A model generated the notes under the pieces. The model was not told where the DNA came from, searched no databases, and saw nothing but the letters and a program-made list of their open reading frames with translations. The position numbers and the translations under genes are program-made. A DNA stretch of 64,000 nt from Clostridium algidicarnis DSM 15099. GTDB taxonomy: Bacteria; Bacillota; Clostridia; Clostridiales; Clostridiaceae. The first letter of the stretch is position 1. Every line of letters begins with the position of its first letter. Shown here in pieces: positions 54,563 to 63,721 of the stretch. The DNA lies in NCBI RefSeq assembly GCF_002934235.1, contig NZ_PTIS01000004.1, positions 1 to 64,000 of the forward strand, given 5' to 3'.

Positions 54563-56818
54563 ATGGCAGATAAAATGGTTAAATTAGGTCAAGAATGGTT
54601 GAATACGACCTATGGAAATGATAGTAGATATAATGTCATCCCTAAAGAAAAGATTGGATATACTAATTGGCCCACAATCTATGCTTTAACAAGAGCTTTG
54701 CAAATAGAGCTCGGAATTACATCTACATCTAATAATTTTGGTAACGGTACCCTTAATGAAGTTAATAAAATTAGCCCTATTAATCAGAACTCCAATACGA
54801 AAAGTAACATTGTGAAAATTATCCAAGTTGGTTTATATTGTAAGGGGTATGGTCCAGGCGGTGTTACTGGCACATATGGTTTAGGAACTACTTCAGAGGT
54901 TAATAGACTTAAAATAAATATGGGCGTAAATGATGGCGTAGATGGGATAACAGGAAAAGTCTTTAAAGCTTTATTAAACATGGATTATTATGAGGCTTTT
55001 TATGATGGATCTAGTGAAAAGGTCTCCTCTATTCAGCGTTGGTTCAACAGTAAATATGGTAATAGACGAGATTATTTCTACATGCCTTGTGATGGTTATT
55101 ATTCAAGAGATACGCAGAAAGCATTAATATTTGCCCTACAATATGAAGGTGGTATGGCAGATGGAGTAGCTAATGGAAATTTTGGACCTGGAACACAAAA
55201 CATTGTGAAGAATCATTCAATAAGCGTTGGAAATACAGGAGTTTTCGTATACTTACTAAAGGCAGCCTTAATCTTCAATGGATACGACTGTACTCTTTCA
55301 GAGAAATTTTCCACAGATGATGAATTTATCCTACAAAAATTTCAAAACTTTTCTTTGCTTTCACCTACAGGTATAGCTAATTTTCAAACTTGGTCTTCAT
55401 TGCTTGTTAGTACGGGAGATCCAAATAGAAGAGGTAAAGCTTGTGATTGTGTAACAGAGATTACTCAAGCAAGAGCGCAAACTTTAAAAAGTCAGAGGTA
55501 TGAAATTGTTGGTCGTTATCTAACTAATGTTGAAGGAACATCTTTAAACAAAAAAATTCAATCTGGTGAACTTGATGTGATTTTTAGTAATGGATTGACA
55601 GTATTTCCAATTTATCAAACCTATGGTGGTGAAGCAATCTATTTTAATAAAGATCAAGGCAAAAAAGATGCATCAGCTGCATTTACTGCTGCAAAATCCT
55701 ATGGATTCAACATTGGCACTATTATTTACTTTGCAGTAGATTATGATGCATTAGGAGAAGAAATCACATCAAATATCATTCCTTATTTTAAAGGTATAAA
55801 AGAAAAAATGGGGGAATTAGGAGGAATTTATCAACTAGGCATTTATGGTCCACGAAATGTTTGCATTAAAGTAACAGATGAAGTTGGAGTAAAAACAAGT
55901 TTTGTTAGTGGAATGTCAACAGGGTTTAGTGGAAACTTAGGTTTCCCATTACCAGTGAACTGGGCTTTTGATCAAATATCAACCATTTCAGTTGGTTCAG
56001 GTGATGGCTTCATTGAAATTGATAACAATATTAAATCTGGAAGAGATTTAGGTCAAAAAACGGTAAATGCTTCAGTAGATAATACCACTCCTGATGTGGT
56101 TACTAAAATTCAGTATATTTATGAATTAAAACAAGAAGTAGCTACATTAGTAGATAGTAAAATGACCGCAATTCAAAAGATGAAAGCGCTCAGATCAAGA
56201 GATGCAGCAGCTAATATTGTACTATCTCAAGATATAAATTTAACTCAAATAAGTCAAAGATTTAACATCAGAAAGGCTTTGATTCAAACAGTTTTTATGT
56301 GGGAATGTTGTTTAGAAGGTATAGATGATATTGCATCTGATACGTTGGTTTTAGCAACATATAATTATTACAAAGCCCTTGAAGAATGGGAAAATCTTTC
56401 TGTGATTGAAAAAGCAATAGTTCCAGCACCTAAACCACCTATTCCAATTAAAGATGATTCTAGTACAGGTATGTGTCAAATTTTTGCTAGAACTGCTATT
56501 AAAGCAATAAATTTTTCAATAGATAGAGGATTAATTTCAGGAATGAAATACGATACCAATGACTGGCATAACGTCGCAGAGGTTTGGCATAAATTACACA
56601 ATGATTTGGATTACTGTGTATATATTTGTGCATTAGTATTAATGTGGGGAGCTAATGATATTAATATAGGGGATAATTACTACGATTATAGCCCAGAAGA
56701 AATAAAAAAGGTAATTGCAAGATATAATGGAACTGGCTCTGATGCCTCTGAGTATGGCATAAGAAATTATGAATTATATAATATTTTTGAACATTATAAT
56801 AAATTGAGCAGATCATAA
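54563..56818 (+). CDS. leaderless multi-domain cell-wall hydrolase (peptidoglycan binding + DUF1906 + lysozyme-like)
   Basis: A 751-residue protein without signal peptide or membrane helix. Residues 1-300 contain four peptidoglycan-binding-type modules, two of them similar to each other (GQEWLNTTYGN at residue 8 and QRWFNSKYGN near 157). Residues about 305-510 form a DUF1906 (Rv2525c-like, glycoside-hydrolase-like) domain: RYLTNVEGTSLNKKI, FPIYQTYGGEA, IIYFAVDYDALGEEI, GIYQLGIYGPRNV. The C-terminal 200 residues resemble a lysozyme/transglycosylase fold: FMWECCLEGIDD, STGMCQIFARTAIKA, KVIARYNGTGSDASEYG. Such composition suits an endolysin, bacteriocin or lytic effector released without the Sec pathway. 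It is under a TcdR/UviA-class promoter. Confidence 0.82.
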   Translation: MADKMVKLGQEWLNTTYGNDSRYNVIPKEKIGYTNWPTIYALTRALQIELGITSTSNNFGNGTLNEVNKISPINQNSNTKSNIVKIIQVGLYCKGYGPGGVTGTYGLGTTSEVNRLKINMGVNDGVDGITGKVFKALLNMDYYEAFYDGSSEKVSSIQRWFNSKYGNRRDYFYMPCDGYYSRDTQKALIFALQYEGGMADGVANGNFGPGTQNIVKNHSISVGNTGVFVYLLKAALIFNGYDCTLSEKFSTDDEFILQKFQNFSLLSPTGIANFQTWSSLLVSTGDPNRRGKACDCVTEITQARAQTLKSQRYEIVGRYLTNVEGTSLNKKIQSGELDVIFSNGLTVFPIYQTYGGEAIYFNKDQGKKDASAAFTAAKSYGFNIGTIIYFAVDYDALGEEITSNIIPYFKGIKEKMGELGGIYQLGIYGPRNVCIKVTDEVGVKTSFVSGMSTGFSGNLGFPLPVNWAFDQISTISVGSGDGFIEIDNNIKSGRDLGQKTVNASVDNTTPDVVTKIQYIYELKQEVATLVDSKMTAIQKMKALRSRDAAANIVLSQDINLTQISQRFNIRKALIQTVFMWECCLEGIDDIASDTLVLATYNYYKALEEWENLSVIEKAIVPAPKPPIPIKDDSSTGMCQIFARTAIKAINFSIDRGLISGMKYDTNDWHNVAEVWHKLHNDLDYCVYICALVLMWGANDINIGDNYYDYSPEEIKKVIARYNGTGSDASEYGIRNYELYNIFEHYNKLSRS

Positions 56819-56841
56819 CTAACCCTATAAAAGATAAGTAA

Positions 56842-56880
56842 TATGCGAAAAGATTTAGTAACCCTAAATTTTTTCGCATA
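56842..56880. terminator. terminator between hydrolase and membrane-protein genes
   Basis: TATGCGAAAA...TTTAG and CTAAAT...TTTTCGCATA form a long stem with T/A runs at both ends. It lies between convergent genes. Confidence 0.8.
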
Positions 56881-56906
56881 CTTAGTAATTTAATCTAAGT
56901 ATTCTT

Positions 56907-57281
56907 CTAATATCCTAATATGGTTAATACAAATACCCAACTATGGTGAAATGTATAAAAAATAGAAACAGCACTAATTAATATTAAGAAGATAATTCGG
57001 TATATTGAATTACTAAGCTTAAATACAGTTATAATCCAAGTAGATAAACCTTTAAAGACTACAATATATATAAATAAATATATTAAAAAAACTGGAATGC
57101 CTAAAATCAACATACTTTGATCATTTTCTATTTCATTCATAGGATATCCACGTGGAACCCCAAAATAATCAAGGGCAAAGTGAAGTAGCCAATCTATTAA
57201 CCAGAATAAATAATAAGTGGCAATGAAAAAAAATACTATAGATAAAAAAACTCCAATATAGCTCTTAATACGATATTTCAT
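56907..57281 (-). CDS. four-helix membrane protein, possible immunity function
   Basis: A 124-residue protein with four hydrophobic segments (about residues 6-28, 54-75, 80-97 and 101-121) and no recognised family. It is convergent with the hydrolase gene and separated from it only by a terminator. By position and topology it could be an immunity or holin-like protein of the island, but this is inference. The start at ATG 57281 has AAAGGAG 11 nt upstream. Confidence 0.5.
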   Translation of the reverse strand: MKYRIKSYIGVFLSIVFFFIATYYLFWLIDWLLHFALDYFGVPRGYPMNEIENDQSMLILGIPVFLIYLFIYIVVFKGLSTWIITVFKLSNSIYRIIFLILISAVSIFYTFHHSWVFVLTILGY

Positions 57282-57412
57282 ATATGTAACATCTCCTTTA
57301 GTTAATATCATAGCTCAAATAGAAATGAAATTCACTAAGAAAATCATTTATTTAATTTGTTTTAATTTTGTTTGTTAAAGTAAATTTAATTATAAAAAGG
57401 AGTGCTTCAAAT

Positions 57413-57667
57413 ATGATTAAATTAATTGAGTATAACTTTAAGAATACATATCAATTTTTATTTAGAAAGTTTGATATAGCAATAAGGTTAATTATGGGAA
57501 TGTTTATATATGGTAGATTTGTGCCAAATAAGATATTAGAATCTTTTTTTTGTAAAGCTCTAATATTTTTATTCCCTACTATAATCTGAGTTGTATTGCT
57601 TACTGTATTGATTTATATTGTAGTGGGTTTCACAAAAGTGCAATATAATAAAGAAGAGAGTTCTTAA
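57413..57667 (+). pseudogene. small membrane protein gene interrupted by in-frame TGA
   Basis: From ATG 57413 (AAAGGAG upstream) the frame encodes 58 residues with a membrane helix around residues 22-36, up to TGA at 57587-57589. Reading on in the same frame gives VVLLTVLIYIVVGFTKVQYNKEESS then TAA at 57665-57667, a second clear membrane helix. Together they make an 84-codon two-helix protein with one nonsense codon inside the second helix. It may be an inactivated gene, a truncated active form, or a readthrough product. No family is recognised. Confidence 0.5.
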
Positions 57668-57858
57668 AATTAGTTATTAATGCTTTGATTAATATAAATA
57701 TATATTTTATTATATACAATCTAATTCCACAAAGATTTAATGGAATTGATAGTGATGGACTTAAATTTACAAGTTATTGTAAAAGTAGGAAGTTATAGCG
57801 AAGTATATTATAAAGTGGTAAATGTTTGTTAGATTATAATTTTAGTAGTCAGAAATAG

Positions 57859-58008
57859 TATCAAGTGATTTTTAGACTCATATGGAGTTTGCTTATAAGG
57901 AATACAGCTCTCCATCAAAGGCTAGAAGAACTTATAAAGGTGCGTAGCAGCCGTCATCTCCCACCTTGAAGAGGAGAGTGGTGTTACGGATGGTAGCCAT
58001 CGGATAAA
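57859..58008 (+). repeat. structured 150-nt repeat, copy 2
   Basis: It begins TATCAAGTGATTTTTAGACT and ends GCCATCGGATAAA, and is similar along its length to copies 1 and 3. The TTATCC strand of domain II has become TTATAA, so closure by GGATAA is weakened, and the domain I 3' arm has lost a base. It lies directly upstream of the ileS promoter, in ileS orientation, and looks partly decayed. Confidence 0.8.
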
Positions 58009-58029
58009 AAACTATTCACAATGTTGTGA

Positions 58030-58058
58030 TTGACAATGCATGGAACTTACAATATAAT
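58030..58058 (+). promoter_or_regulatory. consensus sigma-A promoter of ileS
   Basis: TTGACA (58030-58035), exactly 17 bp, TATAAT (58053-58058): a perfect consensus promoter, just after repeat copy 2. Confidence 0.93.
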
Positions 58059-58074
58059 TAAGGATAATTAAAAA

Positions 58075-58540
58075 CTATGAATAGGAAAAGTATTTAAGTT
58101 TAAACCTTAAAGAGAGTGGCGCTAGATGGGAAGCCATAGGAATAACTTAAAGAAGATCACCTAGGAGTTGGCGGCAGAAATATAAAGTAAGCTTGCTCGT
58201 AAGCCTGCGTTAAAGGATAGAGTATTGTTAAAAAGCTCATCTTCATCAAGTGATTCTTAGACTCACGTGGAGTTTACTTATAAGAAATACATATCTCCAT
58301 CAAAGTCTTAGAAGAACTTATCCAGGGGCGTAGCAGCCGTCATCCCTACCTTGAAGAGGAGAGGGGTGTTACGGATGGTAGTCATCGGATAAATATAGAT
58401 GAGTAAGAAGCTATCACTAAATTTTAGATTTGGGATATCTGTTTATGTACTTGAGTTACTTTGGCTGATTTTATATTATTGGCCGAACCTTTATAGGTGG
58501 TATAACGAATTTAACTTCGTCCTGTTGGATGGGGTTTTTT
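58075..58540 (+). promoter_or_regulatory. isoleucine T-box leader of ileS, containing repeat copy 3
   Basis: The 5' part has AGAGAG (58111-58116) and a stem I with the specifier codon ATC (58156-58158, in GAAGATCACC). The 3' part has the T-box AGGTGGTATAACG (58495-58507), whose TGGT fits tRNA-Ile ACCA, and a terminator CGTCC/GGATG with T7 (about 58516-58541). About 150 nt of the 5'-to-3' gap is the repeat at 58244-58393. Uncharged tRNA-Ile should allow readthrough into ileS. Confidence 0.92.
58244..58393 (+). repeat. structured 150-nt repeat, copy 3, within the ileS T-box
   Basis: It begins CATCAAGTGATTCTTAGACT and ends GTCATCGGATAAA. The arms TTATCC/GGATAA and the CCGT/ACGG and CCCT/AGGG pairs are intact. 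Its flanks carry complementary sequence (CTCATCT before, AGATGAG after), so the whole copy extends an existing stem of the leader rather than breaking it. Confidence 0.88.
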
Positions 58541-58623
58541 TATTTGTATTAACTTTAAAAGGCTTATAACTTAGTAAATAAAATTTAAAATAAAAGATAT
58601 ATAAAATAGGAAGGAGATTTAAA

Positions 58624-61600
58624 ATGTACAAAAAGATTGATCCAACAAAAAGTTTTGTTGACATGGAAAAGAGTGTACTAAAACTTTGGAAAGAAAAAGA
58701 TGTTATTCAAAAGAATTTTGATTTAAACGAAGATGGAAGGTATTTCACATTTTATGATGGACCTCCGACAGCAAATGGTAAGCCACATATAGGTCACGTT
58801 TTAACTAGAGTTATGAAAGATCTTATTCCAAGATATAAGGTTATGAAGGGGTATAAGGTTTTAAGAAAAGCTGGCTGGGATACGCATGGTCTTCCAGTAG
58901 AACTTGAAATAGAAAAGAAACTAGGCATAACTGGTAAACAAGGTATCGAAGAGTATGGAGTAGAAAAGTTTATACAAGAATGTAAGGAAAGCGTTTTTAC
59001 ATATTCAAGTATGTGGAAAGAAATGTCCGAGAAAATAGGGTTTTGGGTAGATATGGATAGCCCTTATGTGACTTATGATAATAATTATATAGAGTCAGTT
59101 TGGTGGGCTTTAAATCAGATGTGGAAAAAGGATCTTTTATATAAAGGTCACAAGGTAATGCCTTACTGCCCAAGATGTGGAACTAGCTTATCATCTCATG
59201 AAGTAGCACAGGGTTATAAAGATGTAAAAGAGTCTACCGCAGTAACTAAGTTTAAAGTTAAGGGAGAAGAAAATAAATATATATTAGCTTGGACAACAAC
59301 TCCTTGGACATTACCTTCTAATGTAGCTCTTGCTATAAATAAGAAGTATAATTATGCTGAGATTAAGGTTGGAGAAGAATATTATATATTAGCAAAGGAT
59401 CTTATACACTCTGTAATTGGAGATATAGAATATGAATTAGTGAAGGAATTTAAGGGAGAAGAAATATTAGGACTTGAATATGAACAGTTATTTAAGTTCT
59501 ATACTCCAGAAGAAAAGGCATTCTTTATAATACATGGTGATTTTGTAACATTGACCGATGGTACAGGCATAGTTCATACAGCACCTGCTTATGGTGAAGA
59601 CGACAGTATGGTATGTAAGGCTCATAACTTACCACTTATAAATTTGGTTGATACTGAAGGTAAGTTTATAGATTGTGTTGAACCTTGGAAGGGAATTTTC
59701 GTTAAGAAGGCTGATCCTAAAATACTTGAATACATGAAAGAAAACGGAATGTTATTTAAATCAGAAAAGTTCACTCACTCTTACCCACATTGTTGGAGGT
59801 GTGATACACCACTTTTATATTATCCAAAAGAAAGCTGGTTTGTAAAAACTACTGCTTTAAGAGAAAAGTTAATAGAAAATAATAACAAAATACATTGGCA
59901 TCCAGATAATATAAGAACAGGCAGAATGGGTAAGTTCTTAGAAAATGTTATTGATTGGGGAATATCAAGGGACAGATACTGGGGAACACCTCTTCCAATA
60001 TGGGAATGTGAATGTGGTCATAGAGAATGTATAGGAAGTATTGAGGAGTTAAAAAATAAAGGTATAAACGTACCGGAAGGCATAGAACTTCATAAACCTT
60101 ATATAGATAATGTACATTTAAAATGTGAAAACTGTGGTAAAGATATGATTAGGACTCACGAGGTTATAGATTGCTGGTTTGATTCTGGATCAATGCCTTT
60201 TGCACAACATCACTATCCTTTTGAAAACAAAGAATTATTTGAAGCTAATTTCCCAGCACAATTTATATCAGAGGCTGTAGATCAAACAAGAGGATGGTTT
60301 TATACACTTATTGCTATATCAACAGCTGTGTTCGATGAAATACCTTTTGAAAACAGTGTGGTACTAGGACACGTTCTAGATAAAAAAGGAATAAAGATGT
60401 CAAAACATAAGGGAAATGTTGTGGATCCTGTTGAGGTTATAGAAAGCCAAGGAGCAGATGCTACAAGGTGGCATTTTTATACTGCAAGTGCACCATGGCT
60501 TCCAACAAGATTTTCGAAGGATGATGTGGCAGAAGCTCAAAGAAAGTTCCTTAGTACATTATGGAATGTATATTCATTTTATGTTTTATATGCGGAAATA
60601 GATCAGTTTAATCCAATGGAATATAAAGACTTTAAATCAGAAAACATAATGGATAAATGGATAATATCTAAATTAAATACCTTAGTAAAAACTGTAGATG
60701 TAAACCTTGAAGGTTACAAGATAACTCAAGCAGCTTTAGCTATAGAAGGGTTTGTAGATGAATTATCTAATTGGTATGTAAGAAGAAATAGGTCTAGATA
60801 TTGGAGTGAAGATCTTACAGATGATAAAATAGGAGCATATATGACTCTTTATAATGTACTTGTAACAGTATGTAAAGTATCAGCTCCATTTATTCCATTT
60901 ATGACAGAAGAAATATATCAAAATCTTGTGGTAAGCTTTGACAAAGATGCTAAGGAAAGTCTACATCTTTGTTCATGGCCAGAATATAATGAGCAATTAG
61001 TAGATGAAAATCTTGAAAGAGAAATGGATATGGCATATAAGATAGTGAAGTTAGGTAGAAGTGCTAGAAATGGTGCTAATATAAAAAATAGGCAGCCATT
61101 ATCTAAGATGCTTATAAATACTACATCTTTACCCGCATATTATGGAAGTATCATAAAAGATGAGCTTAATATAAAGGTAGTGGAATTTGGGGCTGACTTA
61201 TCTGAATATGTTAATTTTGAGTTGAAACCAAATTTACCTGTACTTGGTAAGCCTTATGGTAAGCTTATACCTGGAATAAAAAAAGAAATAGCTTCAAAAA
61301 ACCAAATGGAATTTGCAGGCACAATACAAAGTGGGGGAACTGTAACTATAAATGTAAATGAAACAGAAATAGTTTTAGATTCTAACAATTTATTAGTGAC
61401 AATGCAAGGACTTGAAGGTTTTGCATTTGCAGGTGAAGAACAAATAGGGGTAGTTTTAGATACTACTATTTCAGAAGAATTAAAAGAAGAAGGTCATTTA
61501 AGAGAGATAATAAGTAAAATCCAAAATATTAGAAAAGAAAGTGGATTTGAAGTTGCAGACAAGATAAGCCTATATGTATCTAACAATGAAAGACTTCTTC

Positions 61601-61731
61601 TAGTTGTAAAGAAATTTGAGGATGTAATAAAGCGAGAAACCTTATCACAAAATGTAATATATAGTGAAGAGGCTAATTATAATACATTTAATATAAATGG
61701 TGAAGAGTTAGACATTGCTGTAGTTAGATAA
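58624..61731 (+). CDS. ileS: isoleucyl-tRNA synthetase
   Basis: A 1035-residue class I synthetase charging tRNA-Ile. The HIGH-type motif is [16 protein letters not shown] (residues 42-57), the CP1 editing domain is intact ([28 protein letters not shown]), and the KMSKS motif is [14 protein letters not shown]. Zinc-type Cys pairs are present ([22 protein letters not shown]). Length matches the long IleS form of clostridia. The ribosome binding site AAGGAGA precedes the ATG. It is expressed from a consensus promoter through a T-box leader and ends at a perfect-stem terminator. Confidence 0.97.
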   Translation: MYKKIDPTKSFVDMEKSVLKLWKEKDVIQKNFDLNEDGRYFTFYDGPPTANGKPHIGHVLTRVMKDLIPRYKVMKGYKVLRKAGWDTHGLPVELEIEKKLGITGKQGIEEYGVEKFIQECKESVFTYSSMWKEMSEKIGFWVDMDSPYVTYDNNYIESVWWALNQMWKKDLLYKGHKVMPYCPRCGTSLSSHEVAQGYKDVKESTAVTKFKVKGEENKYILAWTTTPWTLPSNVALAINKKYNYAEIKVGEEYYILAKDLIHSVIGDIEYELVKEFKGEEILGLEYEQLFKFYTPEEKAFFIIHGDFVTLTDGTGIVHTAPAYGEDDSMVCKAHNLPLINLVDTEGKFIDCVEPWKGIFVKKADPKILEYMKENGMLFKSEKFTHSYPHCWRCDTPLLYYPKESWFVKTTALREKLIENNNKIHWHPDNIRTGRMGKFLENVIDWGISRDRYWGTPLPIWECECGHRECIGSIEELKNKGINVPEGIELHKPYIDNVHLKCENCGKDMIRTHEVIDCWFDSGSMPFAQHHYPFENKELFEANFPAQFISEAVDQTRGWFYTLIAISTAVFDEIPFENSVVLGHVLDKKGIKMSKHKGNVVDPVEVIESQGADATRWHFYTASAPWLPTRFSKDDVAEAQRKFLSTLWNVYSFYVLYAEIDQFNPMEYKDFKSENIMDKWIISKLNTLVKTVDVNLEGYKITQAALAIEGFVDELSNWYVRRNRSRYWSEDLTDDKIGAYMTLYNVLVTVCKVSAPFIPFMTEEIYQNLVVSFDKDAKESLHLCSWPEYNEQLVDENLEREMDMAYKIVKLGRSARNGANIKNRQPLSKMLINTTSLPAYYGSIIKDELNIKVVEFGADLSEYVNFELKPNLPVLGKPYGKLIPGIKKEIASKNQMEFAGTIQSGGTVTINVNETEIVLDSNNLLVTMQGLEGFAFAGEEQIGVVLDTTISEELKEEGHLREIISKIQNIRKESGFEVADKISLYVSNNERLLLVVKKFEDVIKRETLSQNVIYSEEANYNTFNINGEELDIAVVR

Positions 61732-61813
61732 ATAAATTTATAATTATCACTAAATAATTTATCCTATAATTTTAAAATTAAGAATTTAACCTATATAATA
61801 TGGTAATAATTAA

Positions 61814-61853
61814 AAATAATCTGCAAGAGAATTAATTCTCTTGCAGATTATTT
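61814..61853 (+). terminator. terminator after ileS
   Basis: AAATAATCTGCAAGAGAATT pairs with its exact complement; the hairpin is a near-perfect palindrome ending in TTT. The rest of the gap to ccpA shows only a possible extended -10 promoter. Confidence 0.85.
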
Positions 61854-61903
61854 AATTCATAAAGTGGTATTATAAATGAAAAAATACGGATAATAAGAAT
61901 ATA

Positions 61904-61912
61904 TGGTATAAT
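61904..61912 (+). promoter_or_regulatory. possible extended -10 element for ccpA
   Basis: TGGTATAAT is an extended -10 (TG-n-TATAAT) without a clear -35, about 185 nt upstream of ccpA. Confidence 0.35.
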
Positions 61913-62097
61913 ATTGATAAATACAATAAAATGTTATTTGGATTGAAATCTTACTAATAGTATTACGAATAATAAATTTCATTTATGGAGTATATAACTT
62001 TATTTTTAAAATTTAAATATATGTGTAAAATATTAATTATGAATAATCCATTACATATTAAGAAAGCATAGCTTTTTATAAAAGAGGAGGAAAAGAT

Positions 62098-63102
62098 ATG
62101 GCATCTTCAATTAAGGATGTAGCTCGAGAAGCGGGAGTATCAATTGCTACCGTTTCAAGAGTTTTAAACGATGTAGACGTAGTAAACGAGGACACAAAAA
62201 AGAAAGTGGTAGAGGCTATAAAAAAATTAGCATATAGACCCAATATAGTAGCTAGGAGCTTGAAAACACAAAAAACAAAAACTATAGGGATATTAGTACC
62301 AGACATATCTAATCAGTTTTATCCAGAGATAGTAAGAGGTACAGAGGATGTTGCTAACATATATGATTATAACGTAATGCTCTGTAATTCAGATTCAGAT
62401 TTAGAAAAGGAAAAGGAATACTTAAGAGTTCTAAAGGAAAAAATGATAGATGGAGTATTGTATATGAGTACTTCTCTTGAACCAGAGATTTTAGATCTTA
62501 TAAAAGAATTAGAACTTTCTACAGTGCTTGTAGAAAGTAAGGATGAGGAAGGGAATCTTCCTAGTGTCACCATAGATAATAAACAGGCTGCTTATGATGC
62601 TACAAAGTATCTTATAGACAAAGGAAATAAGAACATAGCTTACATAGGTACACCTAAAAATGTTAAAAACGCTTGGAGTTTAAGGTACCTTGGCTATAAA
62701 GAGGCTATAGATGAAAGTGAATTAAGCTTTAGCGAGGACTTGGCGTATTTTGGGGACTTAAAAGCTCAAACAGGGTATGAGGGAGTCGAAAGGCTCATAG
62801 AAAGGGAAAATATAGACGCTATATTTTGTGCATCAGATGAGATAGCTATGGGTGCTATAAATGCACTAAGATCAAAAGGAATATTAGTTCCAGAAGATAT
62901 TGATGTAGTAGGTTTTAATGACTTATATTTAGCATCTATATTTTATCCAAAGCTTACAACTATATCTCAACCAATGTATGATATGGGGTCTGTAGCCATG
63001 AGAATGCTTATAAAACTTGTGAATAATAAAGAAAAAGAACTAGACCAAAAGCATTTTGAGCTTCCATATATATTAGTAGAAAGAGATTCTTGTAAAAAGT
63101 AA
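62098..63102 (+). CDS. ccpA: LacI-family regulator, probable catabolite control protein CcpA
   Basis: A 334-residue LacI/GalR-family repressor. The N-terminal helix-turn-helix and hinge (IKDVAREAGVSIATVSRVLN, YRPNIVARSLKTQKTKTIG) and the core (PDISNQFYPEIVRGTEDVAN, NVMLCNSDSDLEKEKEYL, FCASDEIAMGAINAL, PTYD-like QPMYDMGSVAMRML) follow CcpA of Bacillus closely along the whole length, including the SDSDLEKE-type region. CcpA with HPr-Ser-P binds cre sites to control carbon catabolism. No sugar operon is adjacent, which suits a global rather than local regulator. The ribosome binding site is GAGGAGG. Confidence 0.85.
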   Translation: MASSIKDVAREAGVSIATVSRVLNDVDVVNEDTKKKVVEAIKKLAYRPNIVARSLKTQKTKTIGILVPDISNQFYPEIVRGTEDVANIYDYNVMLCNSDSDLEKEKEYLRVLKEKMIDGVLYMSTSLEPEILDLIKELELSTVLVESKDEEGNLPSVTIDNKQAAYDATKYLIDKGNKNIAYIGTPKNVKNAWSLRYLGYKEAIDESELSFSEDLAYFGDLKAQTGYEGVERLIERENIDAIFCASDEIAMGAINALRSKGILVPEDIDVVGFNDLYLASIFYPKLTTISQPMYDMGSVAMRMLIKLVNNKEKELDQKHFELPYILVERDSCKK

Positions 63103-63104
63103 TT

Positions 63105-63148
63105 AAAAGGTTAGTAAAAATGGATTAATGCATTTTTACTAACCTTTT
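63105..63148 (+). terminator. terminator after ccpA
   Basis: AAAAGGTTAGTAAAAATG pairs perfectly with CATTTTTACTAACCTTTT, followed by TTTAAT. Confidence 0.9.
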
Positions 63149-63207
63149 TAATATAATAAAATAAAAAGACATTCTAATGTAAAGACACAATCATATTTTT
63201 AAAATAA

Positions 63208-63236
63208 TTGACATAGTAATTACTTTACTTTAATAT
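63208..63236 (+). promoter_or_regulatory. promoter of the thioredoxin/CcdA operon
   Basis: TTGACA (63208-63213), 17 bp, TAATAT (63231-63236), shortly upstream of the thioredoxin-family gene. Confidence 0.85.
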
Positions 63237-63271
63237 ATACCATATGAGGGTATGTGAAAGGAAGTGTTAAT

Positions 63272-63721
63272 TTGAAAAGATGGATAAAACTTTTAATAGT
63301 AATAGTAATTGCTTTAGCACTGTTTGGTGTATATTATGCTAAAGGATCTAAGAAAAATGATATTAAAAACCAGGGTGAAGAAAAAGGTATAGCTTTTGAA
63401 AGATATAACCCAGATGATGATAAAGATAGTGATATACCAGTTCTTTTAGAATTAGGTTCACCTACATGTCCTGCATGTAGGCGTATGGAACCAGTTTTAG
63501 AAGAATTTAATAATAAATATGGAGATAAGGTTAAAGTTAAAAAGGTAAATATTGAATCACCAGAAAATAATGATTTAGCACAAAGATATAAAGTAAGACT
63601 TATGCCCACATTTATTTTTCTTGATAAAGATAAAAAGATAAAGAGTAGATACGAAGGCATGCTTACACTAGAAGACATAGAGAAGGTATTTAACTCCATG
63701 GGGGTAGTGGCAGATGAATAA
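63272..63721 (+). CDS. membrane-anchored thioredoxin-family protein
   Basis: A 149-residue thioredoxin-like protein with an N-terminal membrane helix (residues 4-23) and an extracytoplasmic domain. The active site is SPTCPACRRMEP (CPAC), and the cis-Pro is in VRLMPTFIFLD. It probably exchanges disulfides outside the membrane, receiving electrons from the CcdA-like protein whose start overlaps its stop. The start is TTG 63272 with AAAGGAAGTG upstream; a GTG at 63254 lies in front of that site. Confidence 0.88.
   Translation: MKRWIKLLIVIVIALALFGVYYAKGSKKNDIKNQGEEKGIAFERYNPDDDKDSDIPVLLELGSPTCPACRRMEPVLEEFNNKYGDKVKVKKVNIESPENNDLAQRYKVRLMPTFIFLDKDKKIKSRYEGMLTLEDIEKVFNSMGVVADE

Noticed and set aside
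57859-58393. Repeat copies read as tRNA genes or as ends of an insertion sequence
   Set aside because: No cloverleaf or anticodon, no transposase between them, and no flanking duplications; the internal pairing suggests a structured RNA instead.
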